The notes: generated by a model not told the origin, from the sequence alone. DNA of 64,000 nt from Nocardia australiensis (GCF_020733705.1 NZ_JAJFZM010000001.1:434001-498000), one strand, 5' to 3'. Shown: positions 9,184-18,575, counted from the first letter of the stretch. Program-made: numbers and translations.

Positions 9184-12100
9184 AGCTGCTGATCGCCAAT
9201 CGCGGCGAGATCTCGCTCCGAATCATCCGCACCGCAACCGAACTCGGTGTCGACACGGTCGCGGTATACGCCGAGGACGACGCGGACAATCCGAACGTGC
9301 ACGCGGCAGGCGAGGCGATCGGGCTCACGGGCACCGGAGCCGCACCCTACCTCGACCACTCCGCGATACTGACCGCCGCCAAGGAGTCGGGTGCCGAGCT
9401 GATCCACCCCGGCTACGGATTCCTCAGTGAGAGCGCCGAATTCGCGCGAGCCTGTGCGGCCGCCGGAACCACGTTCGTCGGCCCCGATCCCACGGTGCTC
9501 GAGCTGTTCGGGGACAAGTCCTCGGCCCGCCGGACCGCCATCGCCGGGGGCGTGCCGGTGCTGCCGGCGACCGAGGGCGCGAGCACCGTCGAGGAGGTCC
9601 GCCTGTTCTTCGACGCGCAGCCCGGCGGGATCATGATCAAGGCGCTGGCCGGTGGCGGCGGCCGCGGCATGCGCGTGGTGCGGGCGGCCGACCAGGTCGA
9701 GGACGCCTACCAGCAGTGCGCTGCCGAGGCGCGCCTCGGCTTCGGCAATCCGGCGGTCTTCGCCGAGGCGCTCTTGGAGAACGCGCGACACATCGAAGTG
9801 CAGATTGTCGCCGCGCCCGATGCGGCGGGCACCCGGGCACTCGCGCTCGGCGATCGCGATTGCAGCGTGCAGCGCAGACACCAGAAACTGATCGAAATCG
9901 CTCCTGCCCAAGGTCTCTCGGACGCGCTGCGCCTGCGACTGCACGAAGCGGCAGCCCGGTTGTGCGCACACGTCGGCTACCGCGGGCTGGCCACCGTCGA
10001 ATTCCTGGTCTCCGACGCGGAGTTCGTCTTCCTCGAGGTGAATCCACGAATCCAGGTGGAGCACACTGTCACCGAGGAGGTCACCGGGATCGATCTGGTC
10101 GCCCTACAGCTCGCGATCGCGGGCGGGGCATCCTTCGACGAGCTGGGACTGCCGAGCGGAATCGTCTCCGACGGAACGGAAACCACCGGCGTGCCCGCAG
10201 CCGTGGACGGTATCGCGATCCAGGCCAGGGTGAATATGGAGATCATGGCGGCCGACGGATCCGCGGTGCCGACGGCGGGCACACTGACTGCGTTCGCGCC
10301 GCCCACCGGGCCCGGCGTGCGTGTCGACACCTTCGGCCGCCCCGGGCTGACCCCGAGTCCGCGCTACGACTCGCTACTGGCCAAGGTCATCACGCGAACG
10401 CGCGGGCACTCCTTCGCCGTCGCCGCCCGCAAGTCAGCGACCGCCCTGGCCGAATTCACCGTCGACGGCATCGGCACGAACATCGGATTCCTGCGAGAGC
10501 TGCTCTCCGACAACCAGTTCCAGTCCGGCATCGTGACAACCGGTTTCCTCGGCGAGAAGTTGCCCGCGCTGGTCGAGGCCGCACAGACTAAGCAGCCTGA
10601 GGTCACCGCGGCGGCGGTCGAACTGTATCCGGGTCAGGAGGTCGTGCGCGCGCAGCTGGCGGGCACGGTGGTCGAGGTGGCAGGCGAGGGCATCGACGTC
10701 GGCGCGGGTGGGCAACTGGTCGTGCTGGAAGCGATGAAGATGCAGCACGTGCTCGCCGCGCCGGATGCCGCACGGACCGTCCGTGTACTGGTACGTCCCG
10801 GGCAGGTCGTCGCCCCCGGCGACCCGCTGGTGATCATCACCCGGAGTGAGGCCGACGAGACCAGCCAGGCGCAGACCGAGCTGGATCCCGATCGCGGCCG
10901 CGCCGACGTCGACGAGATCCGCATGCGTCACCTCGTCACCGTGGACGAATCCCGGCCTGAGGCAGTTGCCAAGCGGCACAAGCTCGGTCGCCGCACGGCC
11001 AGAGCGAACATCGCCGACCTGGTCGACGAGGGCAGCTTCGTCGAGTACGGCGCGCTTGCGCTCGCCGCGCAACGCAGCAGGCGCTCGGAGGCCGACCTGA
11101 TCGCCAATACGCCCGCCGACGGCCTCGTCGTCGGCCTCGCGACCATCAGTGCCGACCGGTTCGGCATCGCCACGGCCGAAGCCGTTGTGGTCTCCTACGA
11201 CTACACCGTGCTCGCGGGCACCCAGGGCAAGAACAACCACGCCAAGACCGACCGTGCCTTCGAGCTGGCCGCCCGCAAACAGGTACCGGTGGTGTTGTTC
11301 GCCGAAGGAGGCGGCGGCAGGCCGGGCGATACCGACTGGGGCGGTATGGGATTGGACGTACCGACCTTCCGTGCGCTCGGGGCGCTGCGCGGAAAGGTCC
11401 CGCTGGTGACGATCGTGTCGGGGCGCTGCTTCGCGGGAAACGCCGCCCTGGCCGGAGTATGCGATGTCATCATCGCGACCCCGGACGCCAACATCGGCAT
11501 GGGTGGGCCCGCGATGATCGAGGGCGGCGGACTCGGGGCATACCGCCCGGAGGACATCGGGCCGATCGACGTCCAGCGGCGCAATGGCGTCGTCGATCTG
11601 GTCGCCCGCGACGAGGAGCACGCGGTGGCCCTGGCCAAGCAGTACCTGGGCTATTTCCAGGGCCGGGTCGCGGACTATGTGGCACCGGATCCGCGACTGG
11701 CCAGGCACGTGGTGCCGGAGAATCGGTTACGCGCCTATGACATCCATCGCGCCATCGAGGCGATCGTGGACGTGGGCTCGGTGCTCGAGCTGCGGCCGGA
11801 CTACGGGGTCGGTATCGTCACCGCGCTGGTCCGGGTCGAGGGAGCTCCATACGGCCTGGTGGCCAACAGCAGCCATCATCTCGGCGGCGCCATCGATGCC
11901 GAAGCCGCCGACAAGATGGCCGAGTTCCTCACACTGTGCGAGTCCTTCGGGCTGCCGGTCGTCTCGCTGTGCGACACACCGGGATTCATGGTGGGCCCGG
12001 ACGCGGAGAAGACGGCCACGGTCCGCCGGTTCAGCAGGCTGTTCGTGCTCGGCGCACGACTGAGCGTCCCGTTCGGAATGATCATCCTACGCAAGGGATA

Positions 12101-12419
12101 TGGGCTCGGTGCGATGGCGATGGCCGCAGGCCACTTCCACGCACCGAACTTCACCGTCGCGTGGCCGACCGGGGAGATCGGGCCGATGGGCCTGGAGGGA
12201 GCGGTGCGGCTCGGCTTCAGCAAAGAGCTTGCCGCCGTATCGGATCCGGTCGAACGCGAGGCACTGTTCCAGCAGTACCTCGCGCTGGCCTACGAGCAGG
12301 GCAAGGCGCTGACCGCGGCCGCCGGCTTCGAACTCGATGACGTGATCGACCCCACCGACACTCGCACGTGGATCGCCACGCTGGTCAATAACCCGGTGCC
12401 CGCAAGATCCGCAACATGA
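9180..12419 (+). CDS. Single-chain multidomain acyl-CoA carboxylase (biotin carboxylase-BCCP-carboxyltransferase), LCC-like
   Basis: One 1079-residue chain holds all parts of a biotin-dependent carboxylase. Residues 1-450 are biotin carboxylase (ATP-grasp glycine loop AGGGGRGMRVV near 157, HQKLIEIAPAQ near 237, EVNPRIQVEHTVTEE near 285). K520 in VLEAMKMQHV is the biotinylation site. Residues about 600-1079 are the carboxyltransferase (GRRTARANIADLVDEGSFVE; GRCFAGNAALAG; the acyl-CoA region near the C-terminus). Length and order match the long-chain acyl-CoA carboxylase described from M. avium subsp. paratuberculosis. Most actinobacterial ACC/PCC enzymes use separate alpha and beta subunits. 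The start is GTG, overlapping the synthetase stop. The substrate is unknown. Confidence 0.9.
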   Translation: MKLLIANRGEISLRIIRTATELGVDTVAVYAEDDADNPNVHAAGEAIGLTGTGAAPYLDHSAILTAAKESGAELIHPGYGFLSESAEFARACAAAGTTFVGPDPTVLELFGDKSSARRTAIAGGVPVLPATEGASTVEEVRLFFDAQPGGIMIKALAGGGGRGMRVVRAADQVEDAYQQCAAEARLGFGNPAVFAEALLENARHIEVQIVAAPDAAGTRALALGDRDCSVQRRHQKLIEIAPAQGLSDALRLRLHEAAARLCAHVGYRGLATVEFLVSDAEFVFLEVNPRIQVEHTVTEEVTGIDLVALQLAIAGGASFDELGLPSGIVSDGTETTGVPAAVDGIAIQARVNMEIMAADGSAVPTAGTLTAFAPPTGPGVRVDTFGRPGLTPSPRYDSLLAKVITRTRGHSFAVAARKSATALAEFTVDGIGTNIGFLRELLSDNQFQSGIVTTGFLGEKLPALVEAAQTKQPEVTAAAVELYPGQEVVRAQLAGTVVEVAGEGIDVGAGGQLVVLEAMKMQHVLAAPDAARTVRVLVRPGQVVAPGDPLVIITRSEADETSQAQTELDPDRGRADVDEIRMRHLVTVDESRPEAVAKRHKLGRRTARANIADLVDEGSFVEYGALALAAQRSRRSEADLIANTPADGLVVGLATISADRFGIATAEAVVVSYDYTVLAGTQGKNNHAKTDRAFELAARKQVPVVLFAEGGGGRPGDTDWGGMGLDVPTFRALGALRGKVPLVTIVSGRCFAGNAALAGVCDVIIATPDANIGMGGPAMIEGGGLGAYRPEDIGPIDVQRRNGVVDLVARDEEHAVALAKQYLGYFQGRVADYVAPDPRLARHVVPENRLRAYDIHRAIEAIVDVGSVLELRPDYGVGIVTALVRVEGAPYGLVANSSHHLGGAIDAEAADKMAEFLTLCESFGLPVVSLCDTPGFMVGPDAEKTATVRRFSRLFVLGARLSVPFGMIILRKGYGLGAMAMAAGHFHAPNFTVAWPTGEIGPMGLEGAVRLGFSKELAAVSDPVEREALFQQYLALAYEQGKALTAAAGFELDDVIDPTDTRTWIATLVNNPVPARSAT

Positions 12420-12459
12420 GTCTCGTTCGCATGCTTGACGCGGGGTTACAAACTTGAAG

Positions 12460-12469
12460 TTGACGTCAA
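12460..12469. promoter_or_regulatory. Second copy of the TTGACGTCAA operator core, before the SDR/ACAD unit
   Basis: The 10-bp palindrome TTGACGTCAA is identical to the centre of the dyad at 6758-6783. It lies 140 bases before the SDR start in a gap of 189 bases, and TTGACG could be a -35 element. The outer arms of the first copy are not conserved here, so affinity may differ. Confidence 0.6.
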
Positions 12470-12608
12470 ATTCTAATACGTTCAATAGTGGATCCACCGA
12501 GGAGGCCGCGGAGGTCCATCTGCACCAGTAGCAAGCCGGTGAGGAACGCCACTCGTCGACCGTTGCTCGCGCTGCCTCCACCGGCAGTCCGGGCGGAAGG
12601 ATTTCACC

Positions 12609-13430
12609 GTGAAAGTTGCACAGAAGGTGGCCATCGTGACCGGCGGCGGCGCGGGCATCGGGGCCGCGCTGGCCGCTGCGCTCGCTGCCGCGGGCGCGCG
12701 GGTCGTGGTGGCGGATCTCGATGAGACGGCCGCTATGGCCGTATCGGACCGGATCAATGCCGACTATCCCGCAGCCACGGTGGGCGCCGGTGCCGACGCC
12801 GCCGACACCGTGGCGATCCAAGGCCTGATCGCGCTGGCGGAGCGGAAGTTCGGACTGGTCGATCTGTACTTCGCCAACGCGGGCGTCCTCGGCGCATCGG
12901 GGCTGGACGCCGCCGAGCGCGACTGGGACCAGTCGCTCGAGGTGAACCTGCGCGCGCACATCCGCGCTGCGCAGCTGCTGGTACCGCAGTGGCTCGAGCG
13001 CGGCGGCGGCTACTTCGTCAGTACCGCATCGGCCGCGGGCCTGCTCACCCAGATCGGTTCGGCCACCTATTCGGTGAGCAAGCACGCCGCCGTCGGTTTC
13101 GCCGAATGGCTCAATATCACCTACGGCGACAAAGGTATTCGCGTTAGCTGCCTATGCCCGATGGGGGTGAACACCAAGCTCCTCTACGCCGGGCAGGATT
13201 CGGGTGAGCAACTCGGCGCCGCCGCCACCCGCGCTGTCACCTCGGCAGGCGACATCCTCGAACCCGCCCAGGTAGCCGACATCGTGCTCGACGCCATGGC
13301 GACCGAAGAGTTCCTGATCCTGCCGCATCCGCAGGTACTGGACATGTACCGCCACAAAGGTTCCGACTACGACCGCTGGCTGCGCGGAATGCGCCGCTAC
13401 CAGTCGTCCCTGCTGGCCGAAAATCCCTGA
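12609..13430 (+). CDS. SDR-family oxidoreductase
   Basis: A 273-residue classical short-chain dehydrogenase. The cofactor motif TGGGAGIG is at residues 11-18, NAGVLG near 90, the catalytic serine in STASAAG near 138 and YSVSKHA near 151-157. D36 after the second strand (VVVADLD) suggests NAD preference. The start is GTG with GGAAGGA six bases upstream. It is the first gene after the second operator copy and is followed by the acyl-CoA dehydrogenase after 27 bases. Likely oxidises a hydroxyacyl-CoA or secondary alcohol; substrate unknown. Confidence 0.87.
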   Translation: MKVAQKVAIVTGGGAGIGAALAAALAAAGARVVVADLDETAAMAVSDRINADYPAATVGAGADAADTVAIQGLIALAERKFGLVDLYFANAGVLGASGLDAAERDWDQSLEVNLRAHIRAAQLLVPQWLERGGGYFVSTASAAGLLTQIGSATYSVSKHAAVGFAEWLNITYGDKGIRVSCLCPMGVNTKLLYAGQDSGEQLGAAATRAVTSAGDILEPAQVADIVLDAMATEEFLILPHPQVLDMYRHKGSDYDRWLRGMRRYQSSLLAENP

Positions 13431-13457
13431 ACTCCCAAACCACTCACAGGAGCACTC

Positions 13458-14678
13458 ATGTCACTGTTCGAGCTGACCGACCGCGCCAATAAGTATCAGG
13501 AAGACCTGCTCGATTTCATGGACTCGCACGTCTACCCGGCCGAGGCCGTCTACGACGAACAGATGCGCGAATCCGGCGACCCGCACTTCCAGCCGCCGAT
13601 CCTCGAAGAACTCAAAACCGAGGCCAAGCGGCGAGGACTGTGGAACCTCTTCCACCCGCATCCCGGTCGCGGCCCCGGCCTGACCAATCTCGAATACGCG
13701 CCACTCGCGGAGATCATGGGCCGTAGCCATCTCGCGTCGGAGGCATGCAACTGCAACGCCCCCGACACCGGAAACATGGAGGTGCTGGAACTGTTCGGCA
13801 CCGACGAGCACAAAGAGAAGTACCTGAAGCCGCTGTTGGAGGGCACCATGGCGTCGGCCTTCGCGATGACCGAACCGCGCGTGGCCAGCTCCGATGCCAC
13901 CAACATCGAGCTTTCGATGGTGCGCGACGGCGACGAGTACGTGCTCAATGGCCGAAAGTGGTTCGCCACCAACGCCTTGCACAAGAACTGCCGGGTGATG
14001 ATCGTGATGGGCAAAACCGATCCGGAGGCCGCGCCGCACCGGCAGCAGACGATGATGGTGGTCCCCATCGACGCGCCGGGTGTCACGATCATGCGTGGCC
14101 TGCCGGTGTTCGGATACCAGGAACGCGAGGGTCACGCCGAGATCGACTTCGCCGATGTCCGGGTACCGGTGACGGATGTCCTCAAAGGCGAGGGCGAGGG
14201 CTTCGCGATCAGCCAGGCCCGGCTCGGGCCCGGCCGCATCCACCACTGCATGCGCAGCATCGGCATGGCCGAGCGGGCGCTGGAGATGATGTGCCAGCGC
14301 GCGCAGTCACGCGTCACCTTCGGCAAGCCGGTCGCCGAGAACGCGAACATCCAGGACTGGATCGCCGAGTCGCGCATCGAGATCGAGATGATCCGGCTGC
14401 TCACGCTGAAGGCCGCCTACCTGATGGACACGGTCGGTAACAAGGCAGCGCGCACCGAGATCGCCGCTATCAAGGTCGCCGCGCCGAGCATCGCGCTCAA
14501 GGTCCTCGACCGCGCCATCCAGGTACACGGCGCAGGCGGTGTGACCGACGACTACCCGCTCGCGATGGCCTGGGCACATCTGCGCACGCTGCGCCTGGCC
14601 GACGGCCCGGACGAGGTACACAAGCGCGCCATCGCGCGGCAAGAACTGCGCAAGTACCGCAACAAGGAGGCGAACTGA
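13458..14678 (+). CDS. Acyl-CoA dehydrogenase, ACAD11/LvaC-like
   Basis: A 406-residue FAD acyl-CoA dehydrogenase. The sequence resembles the dehydrogenase half of vertebrate ACAD11 unusually well: [55 protein letters not shown], and [16 protein letters not shown] with [17 protein letters not shown]11 and ACAD10 are fused to an APH-like kinase domain. Here an APH-like gene lies one gene downstream, as in the levulinate (lvaA/lvaC) pathway of Pseudomonas putida, where a 4-hydroxyacyl-CoA is phosphorylated and then converted. AGGAG ribosome site upstream. The exact substrate is unknown. Confidence 0.9.
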   Translation: MSLFELTDRANKYQEDLLDFMDSHVYPAEAVYDEQMRESGDPHFQPPILEELKTEAKRRGLWNLFHPHPGRGPGLTNLEYAPLAEIMGRSHLASEACNCNAPDTGNMEVLELFGTDEHKEKYLKPLLEGTMASAFAMTEPRVASSDATNIELSMVRDGDEYVLNGRKWFATNALHKNCRVMIVMGKTDPEAAPHRQQTMMVVPIDAPGVTIMRGLPVFGYQEREGHAEIDFADVRVPVTDVLKGEGEGFAISQARLGPGRIHHCMRSIGMAERALEMMCQRAQSRVTFGKPVAENANIQDWIAESRIEIEMIRLLTLKAAYLMDTVGNKAARTEIAAIKVAAPSIALKVLDRAIQVHGAGGVTDDYPLAMAWAHLRTLRLADGPDEVHKRAIARQELRKYRNKEAN

Positions 14679-14679
14679 C

Positions 14680-15462
14680 ATGAGCGGACCGGATCTGACC
14701 GGCCGCACCGCCATAGTCACCGGCGCGTCACGCGGCATCGGGCTGGCGATCGCGCAGGCCATCGCTGCGGCGGGCGGCAATGTCGTCTTGACCGCGCGCA
14801 CACAGGAATCCGCCGAGGCCGCGGCGGCGCAGGTAGGTGGCAATGCGCTGGGAGTCGGCGCGCACGTGGTGGACGAAGAGGCCGCGCGACGCTGCGTCGA
14901 GCTGACCCTCGAGCGGTTCGGCAGCATCGACATCCTGGTCAACAACGCGGGCACCAACCCCGCATTCGGGCCGGTGATCAACCAGGACCATGCTCGATTC
15001 GCGAAGACATTCGATGTGAACCTGTGGGCGCCGATCCTGTGGACGTCACTGGTCACCCGAGCGTGGATGGGCGAGCACGGCGGCGCGGTCGTCAACACCG
15101 CCTCCATCGGCGGGCTGGGACTCGAGGCGCATATCGGCCTGTACAACGCCTCCAAGGCCGCCCTCATCCATCTGACCAAGCAGCTGGCGCTGGAACTTTC
15201 ACCGAAGGTGCGCGTCAATGCCGTCGCCCCCGGCGTGGTACGCACCAAACTGGCCGAGGCGCTGTGGAAGGAGCAGGAGTCGTCGGTCGCCGGGGCCACC
15301 GCGCTGGACCGGATCGGCGAGCCCGAGGACATCGGCGCTGCCGTCGCGTTTCTCGTGTCCGACGCGGCGAGCTGGGTCACCGGTGAAACCATGGTGATCG
15401 ACGGCGGGCAGCGACTCGGCGACGCACCTCTGTTCCGTGGCGGAGGGTCGGTCGATGTCTGA
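14680..15462 (+). CDS. SDR-family oxidoreductase
   Basis: A 260-residue short-chain dehydrogenase with TGASRGIG at residues 13-20, NNAGTNPAFGP near 87, the serine in NTASIGGLG near 140 and YNASKAALIHL near 153. The R in ASRGIG and the following VVLTAR suggest NADP(H). It starts one base after the dehydrogenase stop with AAGGAGG upstream. Its end overlaps the kinase gene by eight bases, so translation of the three is coupled. In the Lva-type scheme it would match the LvaD reductase role (inference). Confidence 0.88.
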   Translation: MSGPDLTGRTAIVTGASRGIGLAIAQAIAAAGGNVVLTARTQESAEAAAAQVGGNALGVGAHVVDEEAARRCVELTLERFGSIDILVNNAGTNPAFGPVINQDHARFAKTFDVNLWAPILWTSLVTRAWMGEHGGAVVNTASIGGLGLEAHIGLYNASKAALIHLTKQLALELSPKVRVNAVAPGVVRTKLAEALWKEQESSVAGATALDRIGEPEDIGAAVAFLVSDAASWVTGETMVIDGGQRLGDAPLFRGGGSVDV

Positions 15463-16492
15463 TACACGCGAGATCGTCGGGATCGACCCGGCTGCGGTGA
15501 CCAGGTGGTTCACCGCGCTCGGTATCGAGTACGCGACACCGTTGCGCTTCGACCGCATCGGACTCGGCCAATCGAATCTGACCTATCTGGTGTGCGACGA
15601 AGCCGGGCGCCGGTGGGTACTGCGCAGGCCGCCGCTCGGTCAGCTGCTTGCCTCCGCGCACGACGTGGTGCGTGAGGCACGGATCATGTCCGCGCTCGAA
15701 TCCACCGACGTGCCCGCGCCGCGAATCCTCGGCGTCCTCGACGATCCGGCGGTGGCCGAGGCTCCGCTGGTGCTGATGGAGTACGTGGACGGGCAGGTGG
15801 TCGACACCATGACGATCGCCGAATCCCTGACCCCACACCGGCGCCGGGCGATTGCGGAATCGCTGCCACACACGTTGGCCAAGATCCACGCGGTGGATCT
15901 GGCCGCGGTCGGCCTGTCGGATCTGGCGAGCCACAAGCCCTACGCGCAGCGCCAAATCAAACGCTGGAGCGGCCAATGGGAGAAGTCGAAGACCCGGGAA
16001 CTGCCCGAATTGGACGAGCTCACCGGCAGACTGACCGCGGCGATGCCGCAGCAGCGGGAGGTGACGCTGGTGCACGGCGACTTCCACCTGCGCAACGTCA
16101 TCACCTCGCACGCCACCGGCGCGGTGACGGCCGCGCTGGACTGGGAGCTCTCCACGCTCGGCGATCCGCTGGCGGATATGGGCAGTCTGCTCGCCTACTG
16201 GGTGGAGCCCGGGGAAAACACCGGCGGCGACTTCCCGGCATCCACCCTCGACGGGTTCCCGAACCGCGCCGAGATGGCGCGGATCTACCTAGACCGGACT
16301 GGTCGAGACCCGGCGGCACTGCGGTACTGGCATTCCCTCGGTCTGTGGAAGTTTGCGATTATCGCCGAGGGCGTGGTCCGGCGGGCCATTGACACACCAC
16401 AGAACAAGGCCGCCGCGGGCACCCCGACCATCGAACGTATCGACGCGGTGATAAGCAAGGCACTCGAGATCGCCGATAGCGCGGGATTCTAG
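15455..16492 (+). CDS. APH-family phosphotransferase, ACAD11 kinase-domain / LvaA-like
   Basis: A 345-residue aminoglycoside-phosphotransferase-fold protein. Visible motifs are the nucleotide loop GLGQSNLTYLV near 27, the catalytic loop VHGDFHLRNVI near 190, the metal-binding ALDWELSTLGDPLADMGSLLAYW near 213 and the C-terminal WKFAIIAEGVVRRA. This set is typical of the kinase-like domain found with acyl-CoA dehydrogenases (ACAD10/11; LvaA). It is not an antibiotic-resistance gene. The ATG at 15455 is chosen over 15437 because GGAGGG lies just before it. It probably phosphorylates a hydroxyacyl-CoA for the neighbouring dehydrogenase (inference from family). Confidence 0.87.
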   Translation: MSDTREIVGIDPAAVTRWFTALGIEYATPLRFDRIGLGQSNLTYLVCDEAGRRWVLRRPPLGQLLASAHDVVREARIMSALESTDVPAPRILGVLDDPAVAEAPLVLMEYVDGQVVDTMTIAESLTPHRRRAIAESLPHTLAKIHAVDLAAVGLSDLASHKPYAQRQIKRWSGQWEKSKTRELPELDELTGRLTAAMPQQREVTLVHGDFHLRNVITSHATGAVTAALDWELSTLGDPLADMGSLLAYWVEPGENTGGDFPASTLDGFPNRAEMARIYLDRTGRDPAALRYWHSLGLWKFAIIAEGVVRRAIDTPQNKAAAGTPTIERIDAVISKALEIADSAGF

Positions 16493-16504
16493 CTAGGAGA
16501 CACC

Positions 16505-17257
16505 ATGACTCGTACAACAGCCATCGTGACCGGCGCGGCCCGCGGCATCGGTGCCGCGGTCGCCGCGCAGCTCGCGGCCGACGGTATGGCCGTCGCCGTG
16601 CTCGATTTGGACGAATCGGCCTGCAAGACAACGGTCGACGCCATCATTGCGGCGGGCGGCACGGCGCTCGCGGTGGGCGCCGACGTATCCGACGAGGCCG
16701 CGGTGGCCGCGGCCGTCGAGCGCGTCGCCGCCGAGCTGGGCGCACCCACCGTGCTGGTGAACAACGCGGGCATCATCCGCGACAACCTGCTGTTCAAGAT
16801 GACCACCGAAGACTGGGACGCGGTGATGAACGTCCACCTGCGTGGCGCCTTCCTGATGACCCGCGCGGTGCAGCAGCACATGGTCGGTGCCGGTTTCGGC
16901 CGCATCGTCAACCTGTCGAGCACCTCAGCGCTCGGCAATCGCGGCCAGGCCAACTACGCCGCCGCCAAGGCGGGCATGCAGGGTTTCACGAAGACCCTGG
17001 CGATCGAGCTCGGAAGGTTCGGTGTCACCGCCAACGCGATCGCTCCCGGATTCATCGAAACCGAGATGACCGCCGCGACGGCCGCGCGGATGGGCATGGA
17101 CTTCGAGGAGTTCAAAAGGGTTACCGCCGAACAGATTCCGGTGAATCGCACCGGAACGCCGCAGGACATCGCCAACACGGCGTCCTTCCTGGTCAGCGCG
17201 GGCGCCGGGTTCGTCTCCGGCCAGATCATCTATGTCGCGGGCGGACCGAAGGACTGA
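16505..17257 (+). CDS. SDR-family 3-oxoacyl reductase-like (FabG-type)
   Basis: A 250-residue short-chain dehydrogenase close to FabG and PhaB reductases: TGAARGIG at 9-16, VNNAGIIRDNLLFKM near 83, NLSSTSALGNRGQANYAAAKAGM with catalytic S and Y-K near 138-155, and NAIAPGFIETEMT near 177. AGGAG lies upstream of the ATG, 12 bases after the kinase stop. Third SDR of the cluster. It likely handles 3-hydroxy/3-oxoacyl-CoA interconversion in the same beta-oxidation-like route. Confidence 0.88.
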   Translation: MTRTTAIVTGAARGIGAAVAAQLAADGMAVAVLDLDESACKTTVDAIIAAGGTALAVGADVSDEAAVAAAVERVAAELGAPTVLVNNAGIIRDNLLFKMTTEDWDAVMNVHLRGAFLMTRAVQQHMVGAGFGRIVNLSSTSALGNRGQANYAAAKAGMQGFTKTLAIELGRFGVTANAIAPGFIETEMTAATAARMGMDFEEFKRVTAEQIPVNRTGTPQDIANTASFLVSAGAGFVSGQIIYVAGGPKD

Positions 17258-17286
17258 GGGCACCACGATGCAGTCCTGGCAGGCAG

Positions 17287-18003
17287 ATGAACCCTCTCGC
17301 GTATAAATACAGCATGGATCGACCTGCGGATACCGACAGCGAGGACGCTGCGCCCTCGATGGCGCGCACCTCGCTGTTGCGCGAGCTGCCTGCCACCCAA
17401 CGCGGCCAGCGGACCCGCTCGGCATTGATTGCCGCGGGCCGGAAAGTGTTCGAGCGGATGGGTTATCTCGACACCAGGCTCATCGACATCACCCAGGAAG
17501 CCAACTGTTCGTCGGGCACGTTCTACACCTACTTCGCAGGCAAAGACGAGATCTTCGCCGCGATCCTCGAGCATGCCCAGGAAGACATGATGCATCCCGG
17601 AATGCAGCATGTGGCCGGCGACGACGATCCCGCGTCGATCATCGAGGCCAGTAACCTGGCCTACTTCGAGGCCTACAAGCGCAATGCGAAGCTGATGGGA
17701 CTACTCGAACAGGTCGCCAATATCGACCCCGAGTTCAGCAAGCTCCGACAGGACCGTGCCGATGCCTTCATCCGCCGCAACGCGCGCAGCATCGCGGATC
17801 TCCAGCAGCGCGGACTCGCCGACCCCGAGCTGGACCCCATGCTCACCTCACGAGCACTGTCGGGCATGGTCAGCCGTCTCGCCTTCAACTACTTCGTCAC
17901 CGGGGACGGTCACCTCGACGATAAGCCGATGACAATCGACGATCTCGTCTACACGGTGACCCGGCTGTGGGTGAACGCGCTGCGGATGCCGATCAAGCGC
18001 TGA
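17287..18003 (+). CDS. TetR-family transcriptional regulator
   Basis: A 238-residue TetR protein with its helix-turn-helix near residues 40-85 (ALIAAGRKVFERMGYLDTRL, then ITQEANCSSGTFYTYFAGKDEIFAAI). An internal ATG at 17314 would remove nine residues and cannot be excluded; TATAAAT lies just before it. It is the last gene of the catabolic cluster, 29 bases after the third SDR, and may be a second regulator responding to a different intermediate. No copy of TTGACGTCAA precedes it. Confidence 0.85.
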   Translation: MNPLAYKYSMDRPADTDSEDAAPSMARTSLLRELPATQRGQRTRSALIAAGRKVFERMGYLDTRLIDITQEANCSSGTFYTYFAGKDEIFAAILEHAQEDMMHPGMQHVAGDDDPASIIEASNLAYFEAYKRNAKLMGLLEQVANIDPEFSKLRQDRADAFIRRNARSIADLQQRGLADPELDPMLTSRALSGMVSRLAFNYFVTGDGHLDDKPMTIDDLVYTVTRLWVNALRMPIKR

Positions 18004-18097
18004 ACATTCACTGCTGACGTTGGGGGTTCGCGGTCGCCGGGCCGCGCATCTCGAAGAAAGGGAAATTTCTCGAAATCGCACCGAAGACCTCGACGAG

Positions 18098-18478
18098 TCA
18101 CCCGTCGAAGCGGCGCCGGGACGCCTCGATATCGCCGAGGTACCGCTGCGTCCAGTCACACATCCCGTCCACCGTCTTGCGCAGCGCCCGTCCCGGGTCG
18201 GTGAGGCGGTACTCGACGCGCGGCGGAACCGTGGGATACACCGTCCGCTCGACCAGGCCGTTGCGTTCCATCATCCGCAGGTTCTGGGTGAGCATCTTGT
18301 GGCTGATTCCGTCGATCCCCTGACGCAACGCGCTGAATCGCATGGTGTTGTCGCCGATTGTCTCGATGATCAGCAACGCCCATTTATTCGCGATGTCGGA
18401 GAAGATCTCCCTGGCCAGCGAGTCGGCCCGCGTCAGGTCCGCATTCGGGGGCAGGCTGCTGTGCTTCGTGGTAACCAT
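18098..18478 (-). CDS. HxlR-family transcriptional regulator
   Basis: A 126-residue winged-helix protein: DIANKWALLIIETIGDNTMR, FSALRQGIDGISHKMLTQNL and the wing GLVERTVYPTVPPRVEYRLT are the HxlR signature. No conserved redox cysteine is near the N-terminus; the only cysteine is late (GMCDWTQ). It is divergent from the RidA-like gene, which is probably its target. A near-palindrome lies between them. Confidence 0.88.
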   Translation of the reverse strand: MVTTKHSSLPPNADLTRADSLAREIFSDIANKWALLIIETIGDNTMRFSALRQGIDGISHKMLTQNLRMMERNGLVERTVYPTVPPRVEYRLTDPGRALRKTVDGMCDWTQRYLGDIEASRRRFDG

Positions 18479-18534
18479 CAGGTTCCTCCGTCACCGAAAA
18501 GTGCGTTCTTCCATGTCGCAGCCCACTCTCCTAC

Positions 18535-18549
18535 GGTAACTGAGTAACC
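18535..18549. promoter_or_regulatory. Near-palindrome between HxlR and RidA-like genes
   Basis: GGTAACTGAGTAACC is symmetric apart from three positions (GGTnACTnAGTnACC). It lies in the 97-base divergent promoter region and is a plausible HxlR operator. Confidence 0.45.
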
Positions 18550-18575
18550 ACAAGCGACTCAGAAGGGCGGCTGAC

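Noticed and set aside
10434..11708. 424-residue minus-strand open frame over the carboxylase gene
   Set aside because: It is antisense to the biotin and carboxyltransferase domains and has no recognisable motif.
15455..16492. Aminoglycoside resistance gene
   Set aside because: The APH fold is present, but the sequence class and acyl-CoA dehydrogenase context point to the ACAD-associated kinase family.
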